Position numbers and translations under genes: made by a program. Positions 29,772-37,704 of a stretch of DNA of 48,246 bases are shown here, piece after piece. The stretch comes from Nocardioides alcanivorans. Its GTDB lineage: Bacteria > Actinomycetota > Actinomycetes > Propionibacteriales > Nocardioidaceae. A model generated the notes under the pieces. That model was not told the DNA's origin, made no database searches, and saw nothing but the letters and a program-made list of their open reading frames with translations. Numbering within the stretch: the stretch's first letter is position 1; the number at the start of each line of letters is the position of its first letter. The stretch is from contig NZ_JAKGRW010000036.1 of assembly GCF_021555175.1 (NCBI RefSeq), positions 1 to 48,246 of the forward strand, written 5' to 3'.

Positions 29772-30047
29772 ATGACTCAGTACTTGCCTCACCTGCACCA
29801 GGGTCACGAGCACCACCAGCACGACCACGTCTCGGCCGCCGGAGCCACCCGGATCGACTGCGACACCTGCGCGGTGCGCGGGCCGGCCTGCAACGACTGC
29901 GTGATCAGCGTGTTGCTGGGTCCGCCGCCGGAGCTGGCCTTCGACGACGAGGAGCGTCGGGCCCTCGACGTGCTTGCCGCCGGGGGACTGGTGCCGCCGC
30001 TGCGGCTGGTCACCGCGGTGGAGGAACCCGTCGTCGACTCAGCCTGA
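29772..30047 (+). CDS. Small His/Cys-rich protein, function unknown
   Basis: 91 residues from ATG 29772; an upstream in-frame ATG at 29754 would use up the GAGGAGAG ribosome-binding site at 29757-29764. The N-terminus is His-rich (HLHQGHEHHQHDH). The centre has CDTCAVRGPACNDCVISVLLG, with four Cys in two pairs, followed by an acidic helix. It is a recognisable actinobacterial protein type without known function. Metal binding is likely from the residues alone. Confidence 0.75.
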   Translation: MTQYLPHLHQGHEHHQHDHVSAAGATRIDCDTCAVRGPACNDCVISVLLGPPPELAFDDEERRALDVLAAGGLVPPLRLVTAVEEPVVDSA

Positions 30048-30292
30048 GCCCGGACCCCCTTGCATGTGACCAAGGACACACCAGTGTCGCGAGGCTGTCC
30101 CCAACACTGAGACGATGCGTTTGGCGACCATGGCTTCCCCGTTAGCCTGATGCCTTGGCATCCGTACCAGTTGGTCAGACCGGACCGGCTCGGGTGCCGC
30201 GCCGGTTCCGGTGTCAGAGGTGGGGAAGCCGCTGACTTGGCACACATGCCTGTGCCGTGTGCCGGTGTTGAAGTAGAGGAGAACGTCAGCTC
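30048..30292 (+). promoter_or_regulatory. Structured leader upstream of the NlpC/P60 gene
   Basis: 245 nt without a gene hold several perfect pairings. CAGTGT/ACACTG lies near 30082-30110. GATGCC-TT-GGCATC lies near 30149-30162. A long-range helix joins GGCTTCCCC (30132-30140) to GGGGAAGCC (30222-30230). Inside it is an ACCGG-CCGGC/GCCGG-CCGGT hairpin. Finally GGCACAC pairs with GTGTGCC near 30239-30263. The ribosome-binding site AGAGGAG lies at 30275-30281. The pattern looks like a cis-regulatory RNA. It lacks the conserved bases of the c-di-AMP (ydaO) riboswitch that often precedes such genes. Confidence 0.45.
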
Positions 30293-31288
30293 GTGCCTTC
30301 TGCACGGTTGCGGATCACCGCAGGACTTGCCGGCGCCATCACCGTCGTCGGGACCGTCTTGGTCTCCACCGCCCCCACTCACGCCGACCCCGACATCGAT
30401 GACGTCCAGGCCAAGGTCGACCGTCTCTACCACGAGGCGGAGCAGGCCACGGAGCGTCATCACGACGCCGAGTTGCGCCTCGACGACCTGAAGGCCGACC
30501 TCAAGGACCTCCGCGCCGACGAGAGCGCGCAGTCCGAGAAGGTCGCCGACCTCCAGGCCGACGTCGACCAGGCACTGGCAGCCCAGTACGAGGGCCAGAC
30601 CATCTCGGCGACCGGCCAGTTGGTGCTCTCCGACGACCCGGCGGCGTTCCTCAGCGAACTCACCACCATCTCGGCCTACAACGCCCACCAGAGCCTGACG
30701 GTCGACGAGCTCGCCCGTGAGCAGCAGACCCTCGAACTGCGCCGCGAAGCCACCGAGGACCGCGCCGCAGAGCTCAAGAAGCTCGAGAAGGCGCTCGCCG
30801 AGGAGAAGGCCGCTGCCGAGAAGAAGCACGCCGAGGCCGAAGAGCTCCTCGACGATCTCAAGGCCGAGGAGCGCGCCCGCGTTGCCGAAGCCTCCCGCTC
30901 GGGCAACACCACCCGGATGCCCACTGACGTCAAGGCCAGCGGCAGCGCCGCTGCTGTGGTGAAGTTCGCGCTGGCCCAGCTCGGCGACTCCTACGTCTAC
31001 GGTGCCGCGGGCCCGAACGCCTGGGACTGCTCCGGCCTGACCATGGTGGCGTGGGCGCAGGCAGGCGTCTCGCTCCCGCACAGCTCGGCTGCCCAGAAGG
31101 GCTACGGCACCCCGGTCTCGTCCGACAGCCTCCAGCCCGGTGACCTGGTCTTCTACTACAGCCCGATCAGCCACGTCGGCATCTACATCGGCAACGGCCA
31201 GATCGTGCACGCGGCCAACCCCAGCACCGGCGTCGTGATCTCCGGCGTCTTCTCGATGCCCTACTCGGGCGCAGTCCGCCCGGGCTGA
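30293..31288 (+). CDS. NlpC/P60 peptidoglycan endopeptidase with coiled coil (RipC-like)
   Basis: 331 residues from GTG 30293. A signal peptide ends near residue 31 (APTHA). A long charged coiled coil covers ~35-200, followed by the NlpC/P60 domain with the catalytic triad Cys 246 (WDCSGLT), His 294 (SHVGIYIG) and His 306 (VHAAN). Coiled coils of this kind dock on FtsX in divisome-linked hydrolases, so activation by FtsEX is a plausible inference. The enzyme cleaves the stem peptide outside the cell. The order exonuclease-NlpC/P60-FadD matches Rv2191-Rv2190c-Rv2187 in M. tuberculosis (from memory). Confidence 0.92.
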   Translation: MPSARLRITAGLAGAITVVGTVLVSTAPTHADPDIDDVQAKVDRLYHEAEQATERHHDAELRLDDLKADLKDLRADESAQSEKVADLQADVDQALAAQYEGQTISATGQLVLSDDPAAFLSELTTISAYNAHQSLTVDELAREQQTLELRREATEDRAAELKKLEKALAEEKAAAEKKHAEAEELLDDLKAEERARVAEASRSGNTTRMPTDVKASGSAAAVVKFALAQLGDSYVYGAAGPNAWDCSGLTMVAWAQAGVSLPHSSAAQKGYGTPVSSDSLQPGDLVFYYSPISHVGIYIGNGQIVHAANPSTGVVISGVFSMPYSGAVRPG

Positions 31289-31334
31289 CGCCCTGGACAT
31301 CCGCTTCCTCCGGACCGGTCACTCACTGCGGTGG

Positions 31335-32513
31335 GTGGCCGGTCTGGTGCTTCCTGGGCTCTTGCTGGTCGGTGGCCTCACGGCATGCAGCGACGAGGAC
31401 CTGCCGGAGGCCCCGTCGGCCGTCTCTGCCGATCCCGCAGCGGCGATCGAGCTGCTCGATGCGCTCACCCGCGCGATCGTTGCCGGTGAGGACAGCGATG
31501 GGCGTTGGCCGGCGTACGTCGTCGACAACGCTGGAGAGGCCGACGTCGTGGACTTCTCCGCCCGCTATCTCAGTGACGACGCCAGCGTCTCGGCCGGACT
31601 GCCGCCGGGGCAGTGGGCGGCGTCCGTCGATCTCGCCTGGCGCTTCGACGGACACGATCCGGCACCGGCTCGTGCCGAGGCGACCTTCGTCTTCGAGGGA
31701 GAGGGTGACGACCTCCGCCTGGCCTCGGTCGGCGGTGGCAACCGGGTCCAACCCCTTTGGCTGAGTGGTCCCGTCGCCGTTGCTGAGCGCCGGGGAGTGC
31801 TGGCGCTCGTCGCCGGCGCCCAGCCGGACAAGGCCGACCGCTACGCCGCGCTTGCCCTCCGGGGCCTGCGCGCGACCAGGGACACGCTGCCCACGGTGAA
31901 GGCTGCACAGGGCGTCGTGGTCGAGGTGCCTGCCAACGCCACCGAGATGGAGCGGGCACTGGCAGCCGATGCAGACAGCTACGGTGCCATCGCTGCGGTG
32001 ACCACGACCGTCGATGCCTCCGATGCCCCCGGTTCGCCGGTGCACGTCTTCGTCAACGACTCGGTCTTCGGACGACTGGGCAAGCAGGGCGCACAGGTGG
32101 TGATGACCCACGAGGTCGTCCACCTCGTCACGGGGGCTGCCACCGAGATCGGCGTACCGCTGTGGCTGGCCGAGGGTTTCGCCGACTGGGTGGCGTTGCA
32201 GGACAGCCGGTTGCCGCTCGCCACCAGCGCGGCACAGATCATCGCCCAGGTGCGAGCCGACGGTCTGCCTGATGCGTTGCCCAGCGAAGATGTGTTCGAG
32301 GCCCGGTCGGCACACCTGGGTGCTGCCTATGAGGCCGCTTGGCTGGCGGTGCGGGTGCTGGGCGCACGCGGCGGTGCCGAGCCGCTGTTGGAGCTGCAGC
32401 GGAGACTTGCTGGCGGCGACGAACTCGACCCCGCGCTGCGGGCGACCTTTGACCTGACCGAAGCGGAGTTGGTGGAGCTGTGGCGAACAGAGCTGAGCAG
32501 TCTGTCGGAGTGA
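31335..32513 (+). CDS. Putative zinc metallopeptidase lipoprotein (gluzincin type)
   Basis: 392 residues from GTG 31335. A hydrophobic signal ends in GGLTACS, a lipobox with Cys near residue 18. The true start may be slightly upstream because the n-region is short, but no ATG or GTG in frame offers a better one. HEVVH (His 259, Glu 260, His 263) and the downstream WLAEGFADW (Glu 280) give the HExxH...E zinc site of the peptidase MA clan. The first ~200 residues resemble no domain I know. The stop overlaps the next protease gene by four bases. Confidence 0.8.
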   Translation: MAGLVLPGLLLVGGLTACSDEDLPEAPSAVSADPAAAIELLDALTRAIVAGEDSDGRWPAYVVDNAGEADVVDFSARYLSDDASVSAGLPPGQWAASVDLAWRFDGHDPAPARAEATFVFEGEGDDLRLASVGGGNRVQPLWLSGPVAVAERRGVLALVAGAQPDKADRYAALALRGLRATRDTLPTVKAAQGVVVEVPANATEMERALAADADSYGAIAAVTTTVDASDAPGSPVHVFVNDSVFGRLGKQGAQVVMTHEVVHLVTGAATEIGVPLWLAEGFADWVALQDSRLPLATSAAQIIAQVRADGLPDALPSEDVFEARSAHLGAAYEAAWLAVRVLGARGGAEPLLELQRRLAGGDELDPALRATFDLTEAELVELWRTELSSLSE

Positions 32514-33752
32514 CCGCTCCCGAACGGCCCGTCGCGCTCGGCGTGCTGGTGGTCAGCGGCCTCGCCTTCCTGCTGCTCGTGTGGTGGCTGGTGCCGTGGC
32601 AACCGGTGCCCGGTGGCATGCCCGACCCGGCCGTGCCCGAGAGTGCCTTCACGCAGGCGCAGCTCGACCGGGGTGAGGACCACGCCTCGGTGGCGCGCTG
32701 GCTCAGCTGGTCGTCGCTGGCGATCTCCCTGGCCGTGGCAGGCATCTTCGGCTTCACCCGGATGGGCGCCCAACTGCTGGCGCGTGCCGGTCGTCGCTGG
32801 GTGCGCTGGACGGTGGTCGCCAGCTTTGGGCTGATCATCATCGGTCGGCTGGCGACGCTGCCGTTCGCGCTCGTCAACCGTCAGCGACGACTCGACTTCG
32901 GCCTGACCAACCAGACCCTCGGCGCCTGGTTCGCCGACCTGCTCCGCAACATCGCCCTGGAGGGGGTGCTGACCTCGCTGGCGTTGGTGCTGCTTCTCGC
33001 CTGCGCGCGTCGGTGGCGGCGCTGGTGGCCGGCCATCGCAGCCGGGGAGCGGCGGCCCTGGTCGTGCTCGGCTCGTTCCTCTACCCCTCGTGGTGGAGCC
33101 GATCTTCAACGACTTCGAGTCGATGAGTGATGATCCGCTCAAGGAGCAGATTCTCGACCTGGCCGAGACCGAGGGCGTCTCCATCGACGACGTGCTGGTG
33201 GCCGATGCCTCGCGCCGGACGACCACCCTCAACGCCTATGTCTCAGGCTTCGGCGGAAGCGCTCGGGTGGTCGTCTACGACAACCTGCTCGACAGCGCCC
33301 CCGACGACCAGGTGCTCTCCGTGGTGGCCCACGAGTTGGCGCACGCCAAGAACCGCGACGTGCTGGTCGGTACGGCGGTGGGTGCTGCCGGCGCCGCCTT
33401 CGGCATCGGCCTGCTTGCCTTGGTCTGTTCGTCCGCAGCCGTACGTCGCCGCACCGGCACGGACGGTGTCACCGGAGCCGCCGTGGTGCCGCTGGTGCTC
33501 GCGCTCGTCGCGGTGGGCACCCTGCTGGCCAGCCCGGTCGAGTCGGGCATCAGCCGCAAGATCGAGACCCGCGCCGACGTGGTGGCCCTGGAGTCGACCC
33601 GGGACCCGGACGCCTTGATCGCGCTGCAGCAGCACCTGTGCATCCGGGCGGTGTGTGACCCGACGCCGGTGGGCTGGGCGCAGTGGTGGTTCGGCTCGCA
33701 CCCGACGGCGTTGGAACGGATTGCCATCGCCCGTGCTTTCGGCGGTTCCTGA
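32510..33752 (+). CDS. M48 (Ste24-type) integral-membrane zinc peptidase (two apparent frameshifts)
   Basis: About 414 residues after joining frames at the G-run 33044-33047 and the C-run 33084-33087. I chose GTG 32510, which overlaps the previous stop, over GTG 32480. Several membrane helices flank the zinc motif HELAH (near residue 275, in VVAHELAHAKNRDV). A later conserved Glu/Asp stretch is visible in ISRKIETRADVVALE. Family members remove or degrade membrane proteins and process CaaX-type or stress substrates. Coupling with a lipoprotein protease and an upstream NlpC/P60 gene suggests an envelope quality-control or maturation set. Confidence 0.87.
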
Positions 33753-33848
33753 CCGACGGGCGCTGCGCTGGGCCGAGTCGCGCCGTGCGCACGGGAGAGC
33801 TGTCACGCAAGCGACGTCGCAACAGGTTGGCAGTGTGATCTCAGCGGG

Positions 33849-34052
33849 TCAGTCGCCGCAGCCGAAGGCGGGGCAGACGCTCTCGTAGAGACCGGGCAAG
33901 GCGCCGCCCAGGGCAGCGACCGCAGCGAAGATCACAGCCGCGATGAGGGCAACCAGGAGGGCGTACTCGACCGCGCTGGCGCCGACGTCCGAGGAGCCAG
34001 CAGCGGTGGCCACGGAACCCCGGGAGCTCGGAGTGGGGTTGGTGGGGCTCAT
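33849..34052 (-). CDS. Flp-type pilin (second)
   Basis: 67 residues. A polar leader ends in Gly before ASAVEYALLVALIAAVIFAAVAALGG, the short hydrophobic Flp segment with Glu at the +5 region. The C-terminus has two Cys (SVCPAFGCGD), which could form a disulfide. Processing needs a TadV-type prepilin peptidase, which is not in this window. It converges with the M48 gene; 33753-33848 shows no terminator. It lies downstream of the other pilin, with a hairpin between them. Confidence 0.87.
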   Translation of the reverse strand: MSPTNPTPSSRGSVATAAGSSDVGASAVEYALLVALIAAVIFAAVAALGGALPGLYESVCPAFGCGD

Positions 34053-34101
34053 GGTCCTCGAATCTGGAACGGCTTGGCGTGGACATTCTTCCTCAAATGA
34101 G

Positions 34102-34133
34102 TGATGGTCGCAGACAAGTGCCTGCGACCATCA
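34102..34133 (-). terminator. Hairpin between the two pilin genes
   Basis: TGATGGTCGCAG at 34102-34113 pairs perfectly with CTGCGACCATCA at 34122-34133 around an 8-nt loop. It begins 21 nt after the stop of the first pilin (minus strand). There is no strong T-run, so it may attenuate or stabilise the pilin transcript rather than end it fully, leaving the second pilin at a lower level. Confidence 0.6.
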
Positions 34134-34154
34134 GATGACCCAAGTAACTCAGAA

Positions 34155-34370
34155 TCAGGCAGGTGCTTCTCCACCAGGGAGCCGCTCTGACACGTTCTCG
34201 AAGAGAGTCGAGAGTTGGCCGCCGAGGGTGGTCACTGCGATGATGATTGCGACTGCGATCAGAGCGACCAGCAGGCCGTACTCGACGGCGGTAGCGCCCT
34301 TCTCGTCGTCACGCTTGGTGGTGAAGAAGGCCATCGTGCTGGCGTAGAGCTGGATGAGCTTGTCGTTCAT
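34155..34370 (-). CDS. flp: Flp-type pilin (major candidate)
   Basis: 71 residues from ATG 34370, behind AAGGGGA; a longer in-frame start at 34427 is unlikely. MNDKLIQLYASTMAFFTTKRDDEKG precedes the cleavage site, followed by ATAVEYGLLVALIAVAIIIA and a hydrophilic tail. It is the structural subunit of Tad/Flp pili, cut after Gly and polymerised in the membrane. A shared 20-nt element lies 112 nt upstream, suggesting a regulated promoter of its own. Confidence 0.9.
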   Translation of the reverse strand: MNDKLIQLYASTMAFFTTKRDDEKGATAVEYGLLVALIAVAIIIAVTTLGGQLSTLFENVSERLPGGEAPA

Positions 34371-34448
34371 GGTGTGTCCCCTTGTCCCTGTCCCACATGT
34401 CCGGTCCGAGCCGAGTGGCCCGTTCACACCACCAAGTCTCGCTGCGTG

Positions 34449-34458
34449 CAGACGTCTG
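34449..34458. promoter_or_regulatory. Palindromic site CAGACGTCTG upstream of the pilin
   Basis: A 10-bp perfect palindrome between the response-regulator stop and the pilin start, 79 nt upstream of the pilin ATG. It may be a regulator binding site; nothing further supports it. Confidence 0.25.
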
Positions 34459-34481
34459 GACCATCGGGCCTTCGGTCGCGC

Positions 34482-34501
34482 GGGCCTAGTCCTTTCGGGC
34501 C
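34482..34501 (+). promoter_or_regulatory. Candidate Tad regulator site, pilin copy
   Basis: GGGCCTAGTCCTTTCGGGCC matches the element at 43184-43203 in 16 of 20 positions, with the core CTAGTC.TTTCG conserved. It lies between the response regulator gene and the first pilin. The orientation relative to the controlled gene is opposite to the cpaB copy. Confidence 0.5.
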
Positions 34502-34513
34502 ATCTTCGGCGCC

Positions 34514-35167
34514 TCAGGTGGGCTTCACGGTCGACAACAGGCCGATCCGCATCGCGGTCACCAGTGCCTGCGCCCGGTTGGTGGCACCGAGCTTCTGGTA
34601 GAGCTTGGCGATGTGGGTCTTCACCGTCGACTCGCTCATGTAGAGCTGGCCCGCGATCTGGGCGGTGCCCAACCCCTCGGCAAGCAGGTCGAGCACTTCC
34701 TTCTCCCGCTCGGAGAGCTTGGGGCGGTCGTCGTTGGCGCGGCGCATCATTGCACCGACCAGGCCGGAGCAGAGGAACGTGCGCGGCGAGATCGCGGCGT
34801 GTCGGGCGGCGCTGACCACCTCACGACTGGGGGCGTCCTTGCCGACGAACGCGCTGGCGCCGGCCTCCATCGCGGCGAAGATGTGGTCGTCGCCCGAGTG
34901 CATGGTGAGCACCACCAGTCCCATCCTGTCGTTCTGCTGGCGGATGGTCTTCACGATGTCGAGGCCGGTGCCGTCGGGCAGCTGCAGGTCGGTGACCACC
35001 GCGTCGGGCATCTGCTCGCTGATCACCTTGAGGGCCTGGCCGACGCTGGCGGCCACCCCCACCACCGACACGTCGCTCTCGCGCTCGAAGGCACGGGAGA
35101 GACCGGTGCGGATCAACTCGTGGTCGTCGACCAGCACCACGCGCAGCGGATTGCTCTCGTCACTCAT
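34514..35167 (-). CDS. LuxR/NarL-family response regulator of the Tad locus
   Basis: 217 residues from ATG 35167; the ATG at 35173 lies too close to the GTGGAG ribosome-binding site. The receiver has an acidic pair (VDDHE), phosphorylatable Asp 60 (VVTDLQLP), Thr in VVLTMHS and Lys in VGKDAP. The C-terminal LuxR helix-turn-helix reads LSEREKEVLDLLAEGLGTAQIAGQLYMSESTVKTHI. It overlaps the kinase gene. It probably controls the pilin and cpaB promoters through the shared element, which is inference from position. Confidence 0.92.
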   Translation of the reverse strand: MSDESNPLRVVLVDDHELIRTGLSRAFERESDVSVVGVAASVGQALKVISEQMPDAVVTDLQLPDGTGLDIVKTIRQQNDRMGLVVLTMHSGDDHIFAAMEAGASAFVGKDAPSREVVSAARHAAISPRTFLCSGLVGAMMRRANDDRPKLSEREKEVLDLLAEGLGTAQIAGQLYMSESTVKTHIAKLYQKLGATNRAQALVTAMRIGLLSTVKPT

Positions 35168-36761
35168 CGTCATGTCTCCACTCTGCCGTAGTCGCGAGGT
35201 GATGGGGGCGTGAGGCCGGACTGATCTCCACGGAGAGTTCCGCGCCGGGTCGGCCCTCACGGTCGTGCAGCTCGAGGTGGCCGCCCACCCGCCGGGCGCG
35301 TTCGCGCATGATGCGCAGGCCGTGGGAGTCGTCGCGCGCACCCTGCAGGCCCCGACCGTTGTCGATCACCCGCACCCGGGCATAGGGCGGGTGCACCACG
35401 CAGGCGACCCGGATCCGGGAGGCACGGGCATGCTTCACGGCGTTGTTCATGCCCTCCTGCACGATGCGCAGCAGCTCCGTCTCCACGTCGGAGCGCAGCC
35501 GGGCGTCCGCCTCGTCCAGCGTGACGTCGATCGGCAGGCCGGTCCGCGTCGAGATGTGGTCGGCCATCGCCTGCACGCTCTCGCCGAGGCTGAGGGTGCT
35601 GGCCGCCTCGTTGCGCAGCCCGAAGATGGCCCGGCGCAGCTCGGTGACCACCCGGGAGAGCTCGTCGCGCAACTCCTGGGCCGCCGCCACCTGCCTGGGG
35701 GAGTCGGCGATGTCCTCCACCCCGTCGATGAGGTAGCCGAAGGCGGCCAGGTCCTGCGCGATGCCGTCGTGCAGGTCGCGGGCCAGTCGCTGCCGCTCCT
35801 CGGCCGTCGCACCGGCCTGGATGCTGGTGAAGAGCAACGCGGTGTCGAGCTGCACCGCCTCCGCGCTGAGCCGCTCCGAGATCGCGGCAAGCGCGGTGAG
35901 GGTCGTAGCGCGGGGCTGCCCGAAGGCCGGGTGCATTGTCGCCTGCACCACGGCGACCACGCCCAACTCGGTGCGCAGCGGGAAGGCGAGGTCGGAGCCC
36001 TGCACCGCCGGGCGTGCGGTTCCGAAGACCTGGGCCACGAGACCGTCGCGCAGCCCCTCGTCGCCCACCCGCACGTCGCCCTCGAGCAGCGGGTTGACGC
36101 CATGGGCGTCGTGGATGAAGACCACGGCCCCGGAGATGGGCAGCTCCTCCTTGGTCAGGTCGATCACGTTCTGCGCGATGCTCAACGGATCGAGGCCGTC
36201 GACCAGCTCACCGGAGAGGTCGAGCAGGCGGTTGATGAGGGTGCGGGCCTCCCGGTAGGAGCTGGCCGTCGTGCCCTCCTCGCCCTTCAGGTTGTGCACG
36301 ACGGCACCGATGGCACCGAGCCCGATGCCGACCATCAGCCAGGTGAAGACCGTGGAGGCGAGGCTGAGATCGACCGTGATGCGGTCGTTGGGCAGGGTGG
36401 CCGCGAGCAGCACCACTGCCTCCGCCCCCAGCACCTCCAGCAGACCACGTGTACCACGTACCAGCCCCGCGATGAAGAGCGGCACCCCGAGGGCCGGGAG
36501 CAGCACCGGTGACTCGGCCAGGGTGAGGGCTGCCAGCACGGCGACGGAGCTGGCCTCGACCACCAGCGCCGGCATCACCGGCACCCGGGCGAAACCTTCG
36601 AGGAAGACCGCCAGCAGCCAGACCGCGGCCAGCACCACCACCGAGAGGATCGGCCCGATGGAGCCGTCGACCGCCACCGGGAGCGCGAGCATGAGCAGCG
36701 CGAAGACCCGGGCCCCGGCGGTGACCGAGGCATAGCGGGTGCGGTCGTCGAGGGTGGTCAC
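35160..36761 (-). CDS. NarL-type sensor histidine kinase of the Tad locus
   Basis: 533 residues from GTG 36761. Six or so membrane helices cover residues ~15-155. A GAF-like sensor region follows (~175-310), then HisKA_3 with His 331 (RLARDLHDGIAQDLAAFGYL), and the ATPase domain with NNAVKHA, VIDNGRG and HGLRIMRERA. The signal sensed is unknown. It begins 10 nt after tadC and overlaps the regulator gene by eight bases, so kinase, regulator and pilus machine are one transcription unit. Confidence 0.92.
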   Translation of the reverse strand: MTTLDDRTRYASVTAGARVFALLMLALPVAVDGSIGPILSVVVLAAVWLLAVFLEGFARVPVMPALVVEASSVAVLAALTLAESPVLLPALGVPLFIAGLVRGTRGLLEVLGAEAVVLLAATLPNDRITVDLSLASTVFTWLMVGIGLGAIGAVVHNLKGEEGTTASSYREARTLINRLLDLSGELVDGLDPLSIAQNVIDLTKEELPISGAVVFIHDAHGVNPLLEGDVRVGDEGLRDGLVAQVFGTARPAVQGSDLAFPLRTELGVVAVVQATMHPAFGQPRATTLTALAAISERLSAEAVQLDTALLFTSIQAGATAEERQRLARDLHDGIAQDLAAFGYLIDGVEDIADSPRQVAAAQELRDELSRVVTELRRAIFGLRNEAASTLSLGESVQAMADHISTRTGLPIDVTLDEADARLRSDVETELLRIVQEGMNNAVKHARASRIRVACVVHPPYARVRVIDNGRGLQGARDDSHGLRIMRERARRVGGHLELHDREGRPGAELSVEISPASRPHHLATTAEWRHDDE

Positions 36762-36771
36762 TGGCTAATGC

Positions 36772-37703
36772 TCAACTTGAGAACGCGTCCATGATGCTCA
36801 GGATGCCGGGGCCGATGACGATGATCAGCAGGCACGGCAGGATGAAGAGGATCACCGGCACCATGATCTTCACCGGCACCTGGCCGGCCTTCTCCTCCGC
36901 GCGCTGGCGGCGCTTGGTGCGCATCTCACTCGACTGCACCCGCAGCACCTGACCGACCGGGATACCGACGGCGTCGGCCTGCACCATGGCGCTGACGAAG
37001 GTCTTGAGGTCCTTGACCTGGGTGCGCTCACCGAGTGCCCGGAGCGCGTCGGCACGGCTGCGGCCGATCTGCATCTCCTGCAGCACCCGGGCGAGCTCCC
37101 CGGCCAGGGGACCTTCGGTCTTGCGGGCCACCTGCTGCAGGGCCGCGTCGAAGCCGAGCCCGGCCTCCACCGAGATGGTGAGCAGGTCGATGGCGTCGGG
37201 GAGCTCCTTGAGGAGCGCCTCCTCGCGCTTGACCGCGGTGTTGTAGAGCCAGATGTTGGGAGCGAAGAAGCCCAGCGCTGCGCCCGCAGCGAGTCCGAGG
37301 ACGATGACCGGAGCCGACTGCCCGGTGAGCACGGTGAAGTAGGCGCCTGCCCCGATGCCGATGACGGTGCCGAGGATCTTGCCGGCCGAGACCCGGTCGA
37401 TGGTCCACCCGGCCGGGTTGCCGGCCCGGTCGAGTTGCTGTCGGATCCGTTCGGTCTGGTCGGCGCCGGTGATCCGACGCCCCAGCCCCTGGAAGCGCTC
37501 CAGCAGGGGCACCAGCACCCGTTCGGTGAAGGACTGGTCCTGCTCCTTGGCCAGCTCCTCGACGGAGGTGGAGGAGCCGGTCATCGCCTCGAGCACCTCG
37601 AGCGACCGGTTGACCCCTGGCGCTCCGCGCTCAGCCCACCGACGGCGGAGAAGACGAGGAAGAGGGCACCGAAGATGAGCAGGGCGCCCAGCAGCAACAC
37701 CAT
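36772..37703 (-). CDS. tadC: Tad pilus inner-membrane platform protein TadC (apparent frameshift)
   Basis: About 310 residues after joining frames at 37614-37617, where a fifth base in the run gives ERQGVNRSLEVLE. It has an N-terminal membrane helix, a cytoplasmic T2SSF domain with the conserved LGERTQVKDLKTFVSAMVQADAVGIPVGQVL stretch, and membrane helices on both sides. With TadB it forms the platform on which the ATPase TadA acts. It starts at ATG 37703, one base after the tadB stop, with GGAGGT inside the end of tadB as its ribosome-binding site. Confidence 0.9.
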
Positions 37704-37704
37704 C

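Noticed and set aside
30048..30292. c-di-AMP (ydaO) riboswitch
   Set aside because: The conserved GGGGAACC, GGGTGAAT and CAGCTAACC-like segments are missing; only a GGGGAAGCC stretch is present and it is explained by a helix.
34155..34427. Longer pilin start at 34427
   Set aside because: The ATG at 34370 has a good AAGGGGA site and gives a normal Flp leader; the extension is not pilin-like.
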